A stretch of 64,000 nucleotides of DNA from Paenirhizobium cremeum (GCF_022884085.1 NZ_JAGGCS010000003.1:281437-345436); one strand, 5' to 3'; shown: positions 29,780 through 42,695, numbered from the stretch's first letter. Notes: generated from the sequence alone by a model not told the origin. Made by a program: numbers and translations.

Positions 29780-31189
29780 TCAGACCGAATAGTACATGTC
29801 GTACTCGACCGGATGCGGGGTCATTTCGAACCGCATGACTTCCTGCATCTTCAGTTCGATGAAGGCATCGATCTGGTCGTCGTCGAAGACGCCGCCAGCG
29901 GTCAGGAACTTGCGATCCTTGTCGAGGCTTTCCAGCGCTTCGCGGAGCGAACCGCAAACCGTCGGGATCTTCTTCAGTTCTTTCGGCGGCAGGTCGTAGA
30001 GATCCTTGTCCATGGCCTTGCCCGGATGGATCTTGTTCTTGATGCCGTCAAGGCCGGCCATCAGCATGGCCGCGAAACCGAGATAGGGGTTGGCGGTCGG
30101 GTCGGGGAAGCGGACTTCGACACGCTTTGCCTTCGGGTTCGAGCCGAACGGAATACGGCAGGAAGCGGAGCGGTTGCGAGCCGAATAGGCGAGCAGGACC
30201 GGAGCTTCATAGCCCGGGACCAGACGCTTGTAGGAGTTGGTCGAGGGGTTGGTGAAAGCGTTGATGGCCTTGGCATGTTTGATGATGCCGCCGATGTAAT
30301 AGAGGCAGGTTTCCGACAGGCCGGCATATTCGTCGCCGGCGAAGGTCGGCTTGCCGTCCTTCCAGATCGACTGGTGCACATGCATGCCCGAGCCGTTGTC
30401 GCCGAAGATCGGCTTCGGCATGAAGGTTGCGGTCTTGCCATAGGCGTTTGCGACCTGATGCACCACATACTTGTAGATCTGCATCTTGTCGGCATTGCGC
30501 ACCAGCGTGTCGAACTTGATGCCGAGTTCGTGCTGGGCTGCTGCCACTTCATGGTGATGCTTCTCGACGACGACGCCCATTTCCGCGAGCACGGTCAGCA
30601 TTTCCGAACGCATGTCCTGGCAGCTGTCGATCGGCGGAACCGGGAAGTAGCCGCCCTTGACGCGCGGACGGTGGCCGAGATTGCCGGTTTCGTAGTCAGT
30701 GTCGTCGTTCGACGGCAATTCGGTCGAATCCAGCTTGAAGCCGGTATTGTAGGGATCGGCCTTGTACTTGACGTCATCGAAGATGAAGAATTCGGCTTCC
30801 GGGCCGACGAAGACGGTGTCGCCGATGCCCGAGGCCTTCAGATAGGCTTCGGCCTTCTTGGCGGTGCCGCGCGGATCGCGGTTATAGGCTTCGCCGGATA
30901 CCGGGTCGAGAATGTCGCAGATGATGACCATCGTCGACTGGGCGAAGAAAGGGTCCATGTGAACCGTTTCCGGATCCGGCATGAGCACCATGTCGGACTC
31001 GTTGATCGCCTTCCAGCCGCCAATCGAGGAACCGTCGAACATGACGCCGTCCGCGAACATGTCCTCGTCGACGCACGCCACGTCCATCGTCACATGCTGC
31101 AGCTTGCCCTTCGGGTCGGTAAAGCGCAGGTCTACGAACTTGACGTCGTTGTCCTTGATTTGCTTGAGAATGTCATTTGCGGTCGTCAT
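29780..31189 (-). CDS. glnA: Glutamine synthetase type I
   Basis: 469 aa GSI-beta enzyme, ATP-dependent formation of glutamine from glutamate and ammonium; dodecameric. Seen: [10 protein letters not shown] (substrate loop), GPEAEFF metal ligand, [12 protein letters not shown] site, NRSASCRIP, and the adenylylation site tyrosine Y398 in KDLYDLPP, so it is probably controlled by GlnE. It is the second gene of glnB-glnA, 59 bases after glnB, as in other rhizobia. Confidence 0.97.
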   Translation of the reverse strand: MTTANDILKQIKDNDVKFVDLRFTDPKGKLQHVTMDVACVDEDMFADGVMFDGSSIGGWKAINESDMVLMPDPETVHMDPFFAQSTMVIICDILDPVSGEAYNRDPRGTAKKAEAYLKASGIGDTVFVGPEAEFFIFDDVKYKADPYNTGFKLDSTELPSNDDTDYETGNLGHRPRVKGGYFPVPPIDSCQDMRSEMLTVLAEMGVVVEKHHHEVAAAQHELGIKFDTLVRNADKMQIYKYVVHQVANAYGKTATFMPKPIFGDNGSGMHVHQSIWKDGKPTFAGDEYAGLSETCLYYIGGIIKHAKAINAFTNPSTNSYKRLVPGYEAPVLLAYSARNRSASCRIPFGSNPKAKRVEVRFPDPTANPYLGFAAMLMAGLDGIKNKIHPGKAMDKDLYDLPPKELKKIPTVCGSLREALESLDKDRKFLTAGGVFDDDQIDAFIELKMQEVMRFEMTPHPVEYDMYYSV

Positions 31190-31248
31190 TTTTCGAATTC
31201 CTTGAGTGAGATGACGATATTAGGCCCCGGCCCGCAGGCGAGGGGCTA

Positions 31249-31764
<516 letters not shown>

Positions 31765-31934
31765 CTATTTTCCTTCGGAATTTTGGTCGCAGCCGCGAGC
31801 GTCGAAAATTCTCTGATGATTAAAGATGCAGTTCTGATTGAGTAATAAATAATCAATTGAACAAAATATACGCAATTGCTTTGCGGTTGATTGATATGGT
31901 TTTCCGGATGCGTGGAATCTGCTTTGATATTTGC

Positions 31935-33425
31935 ATGGAAAATGAGCGCTATAGAAGCCTTTTGACGCCTGCCGCCATGGGCCGTGTCGATGCCGCGGCT
32001 GCTGCCTCGGGCATCGTTTCCTTTGGTCTGATGGAAAAGGCGGGCCATGCGGTCGCCGCAGCCGCCCTCAAGCTTTATCCGGGGGCGCTTCGCTTCGCGG
32101 TCCTGTGCGGGCCGGGAAACAACGGCGGCGATGGTTACGTCGCCGCTCGTGCCTTGCGGGAGGCCGGCGCCGACGTCGAACTTTATCACCTTGGCGACCC
32201 GGCACGTCTGAGGGGCGATGCGGCGACGGCGCATGCGCTTTGTCCGATAAAGGGATCGCCTCTGCATGCCTATGCCCCGACCGTGGGCGATGTCGTCATC
32301 GATGCCGTCTTCGGAGCGGGACTTGCGCGCGACGTGCCGCAGGAGGTTGCCAGTGTGATCGCTGCCGTCGGCAACGCAGGCGTTCCCGTGCTCGCCGTCG
32401 ATCTTCCCTCGGGTCTCGACGGGCGAACCGGCCGGGTGCTGGGGGCGGCCTTCCGCGCGGATCACACCGTGACATTCATGACGCGGAAGCCGGGGCACGT
32501 CCTCCTGCCCGGACGGCAGCTGTGCGGCCGCGTCGAGGTCCATGACATCGGTATCCCCTGGCGCATCGTCATGCAGCAGGCCGGGCAGGCATCCATGAAC
32601 GCTCCGGCGGCCTGGGCTGCGGCCCTGCCGACCCTTTCGGCGGAGGCCCACAAGTTCCGCCGGGGACATCTCACGGTTTTTTCCGGCTCCGCAACCGCGA
32701 CCGGGGCCGCACGGCTCTCGGCGGAGGCGGGTTTGAGAAGCGGAGCAGGGCTGACGGTCCTGGCATCCCCTGCCGATGCGCTGAATGCGAATGCGACCCA
32801 TACGACGGCTGTCATGGTAAACCAGGTGGAGGATGAGGCCGATCTGGCGGACTATCTCTCCGACGAGCGGCGCACCACCTTTGTCCTCGGCCCGGGCTTT
32901 GGTGTCAGTAAGAAGACCAGGGCCTTCGCGCTTGCCTTGCGAAACCGCCGGCTGGTTCTCGATGCCGATGGCATCACCGCTTTCCGGGACGAACCACACG
33001 CGCTGTTCGAGGCATTCGGCACCGGCGAAACCCGCCTGGTGCTGACGCCGCATGAGGGCGAGTTTGCCCGTCTTTTTCCTGATGTCGCCGCAGACGATGC
33101 GCTGAGCAAGATCGACATGACGATTGCCGCGGCAAGACGTGCCAATGCCGCTGTCGTCTACAAGGGGGCGGACACGGTGATTGCCGCGCCCGATGGCCGG
33201 GCCCTGGTGAACGAAAACGCGCCCGCATGGCTAGCCACCGCCGGTTCCGGCGACGTGCTGGCAGGCATCATCGGCGGATTGCTGGCCCAGAGCATGCCGG
33301 CGTTCGAAGCCGCGGCCGCAGGTGTGTGGCTGCATGGCGAGGCCGGCGCGCGGCTCGGCGAGGGGCTAACGGCTGACGACCTCGCCGCCGCCATCCGGCC
33401 TTTGTCTCAGCCGGCTGTCCCGTAA
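31935..33425 (+). CDS. nnr: Bifunctional NAD(P)HX epimerase/dehydratase
   Basis: 496 aa fusion repairing hydrated NADH/NADPH. The N-terminal YjeF/NnrE epimerase (about 1-205) has CGPGNNGGDGYVAAR; the C-terminal ribokinase-like NnrD dehydratase has LGPGFGVSKK, TPHEGEFARLF and ATAGSGDVLAGIIGG. ATG 31935 (MENERYR) is used; ATG/TTG codons further upstream are in frame in AT-rich DNA that is more likely promoter. The 3' end overlaps the convergent Na/Pi cotransporter gene by 60 bases. Confidence 0.92.
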   Translation: MENERYRSLLTPAAMGRVDAAAAASGIVSFGLMEKAGHAVAAAALKLYPGALRFAVLCGPGNNGGDGYVAARALREAGADVELYHLGDPARLRGDAATAHALCPIKGSPLHAYAPTVGDVVIDAVFGAGLARDVPQEVASVIAAVGNAGVPVLAVDLPSGLDGRTGRVLGAAFRADHTVTFMTRKPGHVLLPGRQLCGRVEVHDIGIPWRIVMQQAGQASMNAPAAWAAALPTLSAEAHKFRRGHLTVFSGSATATGAARLSAEAGLRSGAGLTVLASPADALNANATHTTAVMVNQVEDEADLADYLSDERRTTFVLGPGFGVSKKTRAFALALRNRRLVLDADGITAFRDEPHALFEAFGTGETRLVLTPHEGEFARLFPDVAADDALSKIDMTIAAARRANAAVVYKGADTVIAAPDGRALVNENAPAWLATAGSGDVLAGIIGGLLAQSMPAFEAAAAGVWLHGEAGARLGEGLTADDLAAAIRPLSQPAVP

Positions 33426-35048
33426 AAGGCCCTTCTGCTCCAGCAGCGGATAAGCGATCGAGGCAAACAACGAGTTGATTTCCTTGAGGTCCCGCATGGT
33501 GTCGATGTGCAGGGAACTCGATTCGAAACTGGCGGCATTGCCGCTGCGCAGGCGCTGAAGATGCTGTTCCTCGCTGGTCCGGACAAGATTGCGCACGGCC
33601 TCCTTGCGATCCACGAGCTGGCGTGCGTGTTCGATGTCCCTGTTGACCAGCAGATTGAAGGCGAGGCGGGCGTTCTTCAGGACCTCGATGTGCATGGCCG
33701 ACAGCTCTGCCCATCCTTCGCCGGAAAAGACGGTATCGCGGTCATATTTCTTGCGGGCGCGGATCAGCATGTTCTGCGAGATGATGTCTGCCGCCTGTTC
33801 GATCTTGATCGTCGCGCCGAGCAGGGTTTGACATTGCGCTGCCGACTGCTCGTCGAGCGCCGTCTGGGAGATGCGCGCGAGATAGAATTTGATATCGCGG
33901 TGGATAGCATCGATCTCGTCGTCGAGCGCCTCTATCCGCTGCATCTTCTTCGTATCCCAATGTTCATAGAGATCGAAGATCCAGTTCAGCATGATTTCTG
34001 TCTTCTCGCAGACCGTAAGCACTTCGCGTGTCGCATTGCTGATGGCTTGCCGTGGATTGGAAAGATCGGCCGGATTGAGTGCCGAGAGCCGTGTGTGCTC
34101 GCCACCCTCGACAGCCGGCGCCGCAAGCAGTCGTTCCAGCAAGCGGGCCACGATACCGCTGAACGGAAGTCCGAAGAGGAGGACGGCGGCATTGATGGCG
34201 AGATGTGTGTAAACCACCGCATCGCCAGGCTGGCTGGCAAGCTGTTCCGGATGGAGCACGAAGAGGAATTGCAGGGCGAGCGCCACCAGCGTGCCAAGGC
34301 CGCGGATCACGACGTTTCCGAGCGGCACGACGCGTGCGTTGCCCTCGGCATTTTTCGTGAGGATGGCGCCGATCACCGCCGCGCCGAAATTGGCGCCAAG
34401 CACGAGCGGCACGATAAGCATCGGTGGAAGCAGATGCTTATCGGCCAGCGAAGCAAACAGCAGGATTGTCGCCACACTGGAGTGAAAGGCCCAGGCAAGC
34501 AGCGCGGCCAGAAGGAAAGCGGTGATCCAGTCCCTCGACAGATAGTTGAAGACGATCGGCAGGATCTCGCTGCCGCGCAGCGGGTCGGACGCTTCGCCGA
34601 TCAACCGAAGCGAAAGAAGCAGCAGGCCGAGCCCGAACAGGATGCGGCCTGCCTGTCGCCAGTCCCGCGCCTCGGAGGCTCGAAAGGCGATGGTTCCGGT
34701 CAAAAGCAGGACTGGAATCAGCAACGACAGGTCGTAGCGCAGGATCCTGACGACGAAGGCCGAGCCGAGATCCGCTCCGAGCAGCGTGGCGATGCCGATG
34801 GCCGATGTCACATAGCCGCCGGCAACGAAGGAGGAGATGATCAGTGCGACCGCGGTTGCGCTCTGCAGCGCAATAGCGAAGAAGAAGCCGGCGACGCTCG
34901 CCGTGACGGGATTTCCGAGCGCAAGCCGCAATTTCTCCTTGAGAACATTGCCATAGGCCCGTTCGATCCCGGTCCGGACCATGCGGGTCGCCCAAAGGAG
35001 CAGCGCGACCGCGCCGGCAAGATTGATGAAAACGGCAATACCCGACAT
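33366..35048 (-). CDS. Na+/phosphate cotransporter family protein (NptA/PhoU-like)
   Basis: 560 aa. The membrane half (about 1-310) has two Na_Pi_cotrans repeats with the QSATAVALII and HSSVATILLF signatures; the C-terminal cytoplasmic half is a PhoU-like helical bundle (EIMLNWIFDLYEHWDTKKMQRIEALDDEID...). Probably imports phosphate or controls it; YjbB-type homologues can also export it. ATG 35048 (MSGIAVF) is used. Convergent 60-base overlap with nnr, so both 3' ends are coding on both strands. Confidence 0.9.
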   Translation of the reverse strand: MSGIAVFINLAGAVALLLWATRMVRTGIERAYGNVLKEKLRLALGNPVTASVAGFFFAIALQSATAVALIISSFVAGGYVTSAIGIATLLGADLGSAFVVRILRYDLSLLIPVLLLTGTIAFRASEARDWRQAGRILFGLGLLLLSLRLIGEASDPLRGSEILPIVFNYLSRDWITAFLLAALLAWAFHSSVATILLFASLADKHLLPPMLIVPLVLGANFGAAVIGAILTKNAEGNARVVPLGNVVIRGLGTLVALALQFLFVLHPEQLASQPGDAVVYTHLAINAAVLLFGLPFSGIVARLLERLLAAPAVEGGEHTRLSALNPADLSNPRQAISNATREVLTVCEKTEIMLNWIFDLYEHWDTKKMQRIEALDDEIDAIHRDIKFYLARISQTALDEQSAAQCQTLLGATIKIEQAADIISQNMLIRARKKYDRDTVFSGEGWAELSAMHIEVLKNARLAFNLLVNRDIEHARQLVDRKEAVRNLVRTSEEQHLQRLRSGNAASFESSSLHIDTMRDLKEINSLFASIAYPLLEQKGLLRDSRLRQRPDGGGEVVSR

Positions 35049-35210
35049 GACACCTCGACGACGGAAGCTGCAGGCGACCATTATTGCCGCCCGCCGGCCA
35101 AAGAGGGGGAGTTTCAACCCTTCTCAGGCGAATGTGATCGCCCCTGCGACCGAACCTAGTCCAGATTCGTCATTGTCACAATTTGCCGCCGATTGGTGGT
35201 CTTGCAGGCT

Positions 35211-36011
35211 TCAATCCACCTTGGATTGAAGAAGGCGCGCGCCGTTCGGCGCATTCACCTTGCCGCCGGTAATGAAGAAGGCGAACACGTCTCTCGGTTT
35301 TTTCTCGACGGCTTTTTCCGGAGCGATCACCGGCAGGTCGTCGGGAACGCCGCCCGCCGCATAGGTCTTGAACCGTTTTGCCCATTCGCCGATTTCCGTC
35401 TCGGGATAACAGCTCGTCGTCTCGTCTGTTCCCTTCTGCAGCCGTGAATAGACGAAATCCGCGGTGACATCCGCAAACATGGGATAATCGTGATGGTCGG
35501 CGCAGACGGCGGCAACCCCGTATTTCGCCAGCAGATCCACAAATTCCGGCGTGCAAAAGCTGTCGTGGCGCGGTTCCACCACATGGCGTAGCGCGATGCC
35601 GTCGAGCGTCTTGGGCAGGAGTGCGAGAAAAGCCTCGAAATCCTCGGGCTCGAACTTTTTCGTACCCATGAACTGCCAGAGGATCGGTCCGAGATGCTTG
35701 CCGAGTTCGGCAATCCCCTGGGTCAGGAACTTCTCGATCGACGGCCCGGCTTCCGCCAGCACCTTGCGATTGGTGCAGAAGCGGCTGGCCTTCAGCGAGA
35801 AGACGAAATCCTCCGGCACCTCCGAAGCCCATTTCGCGAAGGTCGCGGGCTTTTGGCTGGAATAATAGGTGCCGTTCACCTCGATCGCCTTCAACTGGCG
35901 GCTCGCGAATTCGAGTTGCCGCTTCTTGGCGAGATCGGACGGATAAAATGTGCCTTCCCAGGGATCGAAGGTCCAGCCGCCGATCCCGGTGCGGATTGTG
36001 CCTGCCGACAT
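35211..36011 (-). CDS. DUF72 family protein (YecE-like)
   Basis: 266 aa TIM-barrel-like DUF72 protein. Family marks GIGGWTFDPWEGTFYP, IEVNGTYYSSQKPATF, FVFSLKASRF and VVEPRHDSF. Its function is unknown. It follows uvrA by 23 bases on the same strand and may be co-transcribed with it. The last codons and stop lie in an inverted repeat CTTCAATCC-N4-GGATTGAAG (35208-35229). Confidence 0.9.
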   Translation of the reverse strand: MSAGTIRTGIGGWTFDPWEGTFYPSDLAKKRQLEFASRQLKAIEVNGTYYSSQKPATFAKWASEVPEDFVFSLKASRFCTNRKVLAEAGPSIEKFLTQGIAELGKHLGPILWQFMGTKKFEPEDFEAFLALLPKTLDGIALRHVVEPRHDSFCTPEFVDLLAKYGVAAVCADHHDYPMFADVTADFVYSRLQKGTDETTSCYPETEIGEWAKRFKTYAAGGVPDDLPVIAPEKAVEKKPRDVFAFFITGGKVNAPNGARLLQSKVD

Positions 36012-36034
36012 GCGCGTCCTCCTCCCGGGTTTCC

Positions 36035-38956
<2,922 letters not shown>

Positions 38957-39093
38957 GGACAAGGCTCGGATGGAGAAGGGTGTCTCGGGAGGAGAACAGT
39001 CCTTATTTAGTGATCTGTCGGCCCCTGTCGAGGCGGAAGGATGCTTTGTTGGCCGGAATGCGATTCTATTGACAGCATCTTAGTCGATCATTA

Positions 39094-39108
39094 GAACAAA
39101 TAAAGAAC
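39094..39108. promoter_or_regulatory. LexA (SOS) box between uvrA and ssb
   Basis: GAAC-N7-GAAC on the plus strand (39094-39097 and 39105-39108), which is GTTC-N7-GTTC on the reverse strand, the alphaproteobacterial LexA consensus. It lies between the divergent uvrA and ssb, about 140 bases from uvrA and 110 from ssb, so one or both are expected to be SOS controlled. Confidence 0.85.
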
Positions 39109-39219
39109 ATTTTCGCTGTGGATTACAGAGGATCACGGCCCATTCCGGCGGGCGGATGGGATAAGGTGAAAATTGAATAGGTTTTAGGGCGCCGCTTTGG
39201 CGGCAGCAAGGTGAGTAAT

Positions 39220-39744
39220 ATGGCTGGTAGCGTCAACAAGGTAATATTGATCGGCAATCTCGGGGCCGACCCGGAAATCCGCCGTACCCAGGACGGTCGA
39301 CCGATTGCCAACCTGCGCATCGCGACGTCGGAAAGCTGGCGTGACCGCAACACCGGCGAGCGCAAGGAAAAGACCGAATGGCACACGGTGGTGATCTTCA
39401 ACGAAGGTCTCTGCAAGGTTGCCGAGCAATATCTGCGCAAGGGCTCGACGGTCTATGTCGAAGGTCAGCTCCAGACCCGCAAGTGGCAGGACCAGAGCGG
39501 CCAGGATCGCTATTCGACCGAAGTGGTGCTCCAGGGCTTCAATTCGAACCTGACCATGCTCGGCGGCCGCGGCGAAGGCGGCGGGCAGGGCGCTGCCCGC
39601 GGCGGCGACTTCGGCGGCGGCTATGGCGACGACTACGGCTCCCCCGCCCCCTCGCGCGGCGGCCCCTCCGGCAACCGCGGCGGATCGAACGCCCCCTCCG
39701 GCGGCGGTTTCTCCCGCGACATGGACGACGACATTCCGTTCTGA
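39220..39744 (+). CDS. ssb: Single-stranded DNA-binding protein
   Basis: 174 aa. OB-fold (about 1-110, [18 protein letters not shown] ... [11 protein letters not shown]), a glycine/serine/arginine-rich disordered linker and the acidic tip DMDDDIPF that docks repair and replication proteins. ATG 39220 (MAGSVNKV) is preceded by AAGGTGAG. Divergent from uvrA with a shared LexA box. Confidence 0.97.
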   Translation: MAGSVNKVILIGNLGADPEIRRTQDGRPIANLRIATSESWRDRNTGERKEKTEWHTVVIFNEGLCKVAEQYLRKGSTVYVEGQLQTRKWQDQSGQDRYSTEVVLQGFNSNLTMLGGRGEGGGQGAARGGDFGGGYGDDYGSPAPSRGGPSGNRGGSNAPSGGGFSRDMDDDIPF

Positions 39745-40072
39745 GAATGTCTGGAGCCGGTCGCGACAACGTCAACATGACCCAGCGGCGTGATGCACCG
39801 CTTCGGCAGTCTTGTGCATGGAAGGCCGGAACATTGGATATGTTGTTCCGGGTTTGATTGTGTTGAGGGGTACTCTACCGTCGAGACACTCGTAAAGGCG
39901 TCTCGTCTTCCCTGAGCCGAACTCGCTTTTGTAACAAAGCAGAACCTCTGTGCGTTCGGGATTTCATCGAACCGTTGAGAGAGCAAAGCAAAGGCTGGAT
40001 CCGAAAAGCTTGCTCTCCTGCCTGATGCGCAGGAAGATCATTATTATCAACGCCGGAATGCAAACTCATAGA
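39745..40072. other. Intergenic region without recognised gene; possible small RNA
   Basis: About 330 bases downstream of ssb with no convincing reading frame on either strand. Several short hairpin-forming segments occur (for example GTTCGG...CGAAC at 39955-39974), and the stretch ends in a strong plus-strand terminator at 40073. No terminator is seen directly after ssb, so this may be an ssb 3' UTR or a separate noncoding transcript. I do not recognise a known RNA family. Confidence 0.35.
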
Positions 40073-40110
40073 GCAACGGTGCTTGACGCTTAACACCGTT
40101 GCTTTTTCCT
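40073..40110 (+). terminator. Intrinsic terminator
   Basis: Perfect 9-bp stem GCAACGGTG / CACCGTTGC (40073-40081, 40094-40102) followed by TTTTTCC, reading on the plus strand. The nearest upstream plus-strand gene is ssb, 330 bases away. Confidence 0.8.
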
Positions 40111-40185
40111 TGGAGGTCTTTGAAACTCTTCGCGCCGCTCGTGTGGATCCGACGGCTCAGGGAGCGCGAGATTTACGCGCTCAGC

Positions 40186-40320
40186 TCAGAACGCCCTGTG
40201 GCGTTCGATCAATGCCTTGTAATCGTCGCTTTCACGCCGAAGGGCGGTAACTGTCGAAGCGACCGAGGCAACGAACATGCCGCTGATCAAGGCGGCAAGA
40301 ACTGTCAGCGTTATGAACAT
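40186..40320 (-). CDS. Small membrane protein, 44 aa, unknown
   Basis: Short frame MFITLTVLAALISGMFVAS followed by a charged tail ending in RRESDDYKALIERHRAF. One predicted membrane helix near the N-terminus and a cytoplasmic-type basic/acidic tail. A good ribosome site (AAAGGAAGATC-ATG) supports translation. Third in a row of small reverse-strand frames (57, 49 and 44 aa). Not recognised. Confidence 0.55.
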   Translation of the reverse strand: MFITLTVLAALISGMFVASVASTVTALRRESDDYKALIERHRAF

Positions 40321-40380
40321 GATCTTCCTTTCTTTTCTCTGCGGCGGTTGAACGTTTAACGCGAATGTTCCAGTTTCGGA

Positions 40381-40530
40381 TCAATGCCCGAAGCTGTGGT
40401 AACGCGCGGTCATCGGCGGACCGAACTGCGCCTGGCTGCTGTCGGCCATGTAGAAGGTCATGGAGGTGGCAACCATTGCCGTCATCATCAACATCCAGAC
40501 CACATTGATCAGTGTTACTTTGTCGGGCAT
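40381..40530 (-). CDS. Small membrane protein, 49 aa, unknown
   Basis: Frame starting MPDKVTLINVVWMLMMTAM with one hydrophobic, methionine-rich helix (about 6-28) and a polar tail ending in TARYHSFGH. The ATG is preceded by GAAAGGATAACGACT, a good ribosome site. It lies 60 bases upstream of the 44-aa gene on the same strand, so the two are probably co-transcribed. Function unknown. Confidence 0.55.
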   Translation of the reverse strand: MPDKVTLINVVWMLMMTAMVATSMTFYMADSSQAQFGPPMTARYHSFGH

Positions 40531-40610
40531 AGTCGTTATCCTTTCGAAACCGGCAGATTTGCCGTGACAATGCGCTGGCGGAATATCGGTTCCGTAGCGA
40601 CTGGTTAGTG

Positions 40611-40784
40611 TTAATAGAGAGGTGCGTCTGAAACGCGCCTTAACGGCTCGTTCATCTGGCGTTCATCTTCGTTGCAGCGCCGCGACGAGGTCTCGCCGGT
40701 CGCCAGAAAGGCGCGAAGAGCGAGAACTGCCATTTCCAGCAGGTAGGAGGTGGCGATTGCGAGGAAAGTCACGACAGCGAGCAT
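40611..40784 (-). CDS. Small protein, 57 aa, unknown
   Basis: Frame starting MLAVVTFLAIATSYLLEM with one hydrophobic helix (1-27) and a hydrophilic tail (ETSSRRCNEDERQMNEPLRR). GAGG lies 11 bases before the ATG. It heads the set of three small reverse-strand frames between ssb and coaD. Weaker than the other two because the tail has no recognisable pattern. Confidence 0.4.
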   Translation of the reverse strand: MLAVVTFLAIATSYLLEMAVLALRAFLATGETSSRRCNEDERQMNEPLRRVSDAPLY

Positions 40785-40984
40785 GGAAAAGGGACCTCAG
40801 ATGGCTGGTTCCTGTGAACCAGTATCGCCATCATGCTCCCGTCCGGCTGAAGCCGCCTTGAATGCCGCATTCAGCGGCTGTTCATCTTCGCGACCTGTTT
40901 CCGAAGCTCGGGGAGCCGCGGCCAAATCACTTGCGGCGGGCGCTCTTCCGTGACAAAAGGCGTCGAGACAATGATCGGGCTGCC

Positions 40985-41479
40985 ATGACGACCGCTTTTT
41001 ATCCAGGTTCCTTCGATCCGATGACCAATGGTCACCTCGACGTGCTGGTCCAGTCGCTGAACGTCGTGTCGAAAGTGATCGTCGCAATCGGCATTCATCC
41101 CGGTAAGACGCCGCTGTTCAGCTATGATGAACGGGCCGAGCTGATCCGTCGTTCCCTGACGGATGCGTTGCCGGATCGGGCGGCGGATATCGATGTCGTC
41201 TCTTTCGACGGTCTCGCGGTGGACGCGGCGCGGCGCAACGGTGCCACCCTGCTTGTCCGCGGCCTGCGCGACGGCACCGATCTCGACTATGAAATGCAGA
41301 TGGCCGGCATGAATTATCAGATGGCACCGGACCTGCAGACAATTTTCCTGCCTGCCGGGACGGCTTCCCGGCCCATTACCGCCACATTGGTTCGCCAGAT
41401 CGCCGCCATGGGTGGCGATGTCAGCGCTTTCGTGCCGCCGGCAGTTTTGGCTGCCCTGAAATCGAAGCTCGGGCGCTGA
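40985..41479 (+). CDS. coaD: Phosphopantetheine adenylyltransferase
   Basis: 164 aa, fourth step of coenzyme A synthesis (4'-phosphopantetheine + ATP to dephospho-CoA). Nucleotidyltransferase motif [13 protein letters not shown] (T/HxGH type) near the N-terminus, [14 protein letters not shown] and [18 protein letters not shown] near the C-terminus. ATG 40985 ([12 protein letters not shown]) matches the family start; an upstream frame to 40862 is not conserved. Confidence 0.95.
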   Translation: MTTAFYPGSFDPMTNGHLDVLVQSLNVVSKVIVAIGIHPGKTPLFSYDERAELIRRSLTDALPDRAADIDVVSFDGLAVDAARRNGATLLVRGLRDGTDLDYEMQMAGMNYQMAPDLQTIFLPAGTASRPITATLVRQIAAMGGDVSAFVPPAVLAALKSKLGR

Positions 41480-41510
41480 GGCCCCTCTTGTTTTAGTCTG
41501 TGGAGTGACC

Positions 41511-42080
41511 ATGAAACTCTTTCGTATTGCCGCCGCGCTCGTCGTGGCCTTCGCGACCGCTAGCGCGGTGAAAGCTGCTTCCAGCGACGATTATCTGACC
41601 ATTCAGTTGAAGGACGGTCCGGTCGTCATCGAACTTCTTCCGGACGTCGCGCCGAAGCATGTCGCGCAGATCAAGGAACTCGCGAAGAAGGGCGAATACG
41701 ACAATGTCGCCTTCCATCGGGTCATCGACGGCTTCATGGCCCAGACCGGCGACGTTCAGTTCGGCGACATGAACGATGGTTATGACGCAAGCCGCGCAGG
41801 CACGGGCGGTTCCAGCCTGCCGGATCTGCCGGCCGAGTTCTCCAGCGTTCCCTTCGAACGCGGCACCGTCGGCATGGCGCGCGCGCAGGACCCGAATTCC
41901 GCCAATTCGCAGTTCTTCATCATGTTCGCCGATGGCGGCTTCCTGAACGGCCAGTACACGGTCGTCGGCAAGGTCGTGGCGGGCATGGAATACGTCGACA
42001 AGATCAAGCGCGGTCAGGGCGGAAACGGCGAAGTCTCCGATCCGGATCGCATGATCAAGGTAACTGTCGGCAGAAACTGA
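41511..42080 (+). CDS. Exported peptidyl-prolyl cis-trans isomerase (cyclophilin)
   Basis: 189 aa cyclophilin with a signal peptide (LFRIAAALVVAFATASAVKA, residues 3-22), so periplasmic. Cyclophilin core: VAFHRVIDGFMAQTGDV (catalytic arginine), FIMFADGGFLNGQYTVVGKVVAGM. ATG 41511 is the start; a preceding GTG/ATG frame from 41505 adds two residues only. It forms a tandem pair with the cytoplasmic paralogue 30 bases downstream. Confidence 0.94.
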   Translation: MKLFRIAAALVVAFATASAVKAASSDDYLTIQLKDGPVVIELLPDVAPKHVAQIKELAKKGEYDNVAFHRVIDGFMAQTGDVQFGDMNDGYDASRAGTGGSSLPDLPAEFSSVPFERGTVGMARAQDPNSANSQFFIMFADGGFLNGQYTVVGKVVAGMEYVDKIKRGQGGNGEVSDPDRMIKVTVGRN

Positions 42081-42110
42081 GGGCCGAGGCCCACAACAGG
42101 GAGTAAATCA

Positions 42111-42620
42111 ATGGCCGAGATCAAGGATCCGGAAAACACCATCATCATGGAAACCACGAAGGGTCGCGTCGTGATTTCCCTTTTCCCGGACTTGGCTCCC
42201 GGCCACGTCGCGCGGATCAAGGAACTGGCGCGCGAGGCCGCCTATGACGGTGTTGTCTTCCACCGCGTCATCGAGGACTTCATGGCCCAGACGGGCGACG
42301 TGCAGTTCGGCAAGCAGGGCTCGGACAGCTTCAACCCGGCTCGCGCCGGCATGGGCGGCTCCCAGAAGCCCGACCTGAAGGCCGAGTTCTCCGCCACCCC
42401 GCACGTGCGCGGCACCTGCTCGATGGCCCGTTCGCAGAACCCGAACTCCGCCAACTCGCAGTTCTTCATCTGCTTTACCGATGCCCCCTGGCTGAACAAG
42501 CAGTATTCGGTCTGGGGCCAGGTCATCGAAGGCATGGACGTCATCGATCAGATCAAGCGCGGCGAGCCGGTGCGCGATCCCGACTCCATCGTTTCGATGA
42601 AGGTTGCCGCCGACGCCTGA
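42111..42620 (+). CDS. ppiB: Cytoplasmic peptidyl-prolyl cis-trans isomerase (cyclophilin)
   Basis: 169 aa cyclophilin without signal peptide. VVFHRVIEDFMAQTGDVQFG, ANSQFFICFTDAPWLNKQYSVWGQV and a final MKVAADA. It is the paralogue of the exported cyclophilin immediately upstream, differing by the missing leader. A terminator at 42638 closes the pair. Confidence 0.95.
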   Translation: MAEIKDPENTIIMETTKGRVVISLFPDLAPGHVARIKELAREAAYDGVVFHRVIEDFMAQTGDVQFGKQGSDSFNPARAGMGGSQKPDLKAEFSATPHVRGTCSMARSQNPNSANSQFFICFTDAPWLNKQYSVWGQVIEGMDVIDQIKRGEPVRDPDSIVSMKVAADA

Positions 42621-42637
42621 TCGTCGGGAAAATCGGA

Positions 42638-42675
42638 GCCCGCCTCGGCGCTTTGCGCCCGGGCGGGTTTTCGCG
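42638..42675 (+). terminator. Terminator after ppiB
   Basis: Stem GCCCGCC (42638-42644) with GGGCGGG (42661-42667), further closed by an inner CGGCGC/GCGCC pair, followed by TTTTCG. It precedes queA by 20 bases. Confidence 0.8.
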
Positions 42676-42695
42676 TTTGATGAAATAGTGTTGCC

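Noticed and set aside
40797..41087. 96-aa reverse ORF over the coaD start
   Set aside because: No ribosome site, covers the conserved coaD N-terminus in antisense, low-complexity composition.
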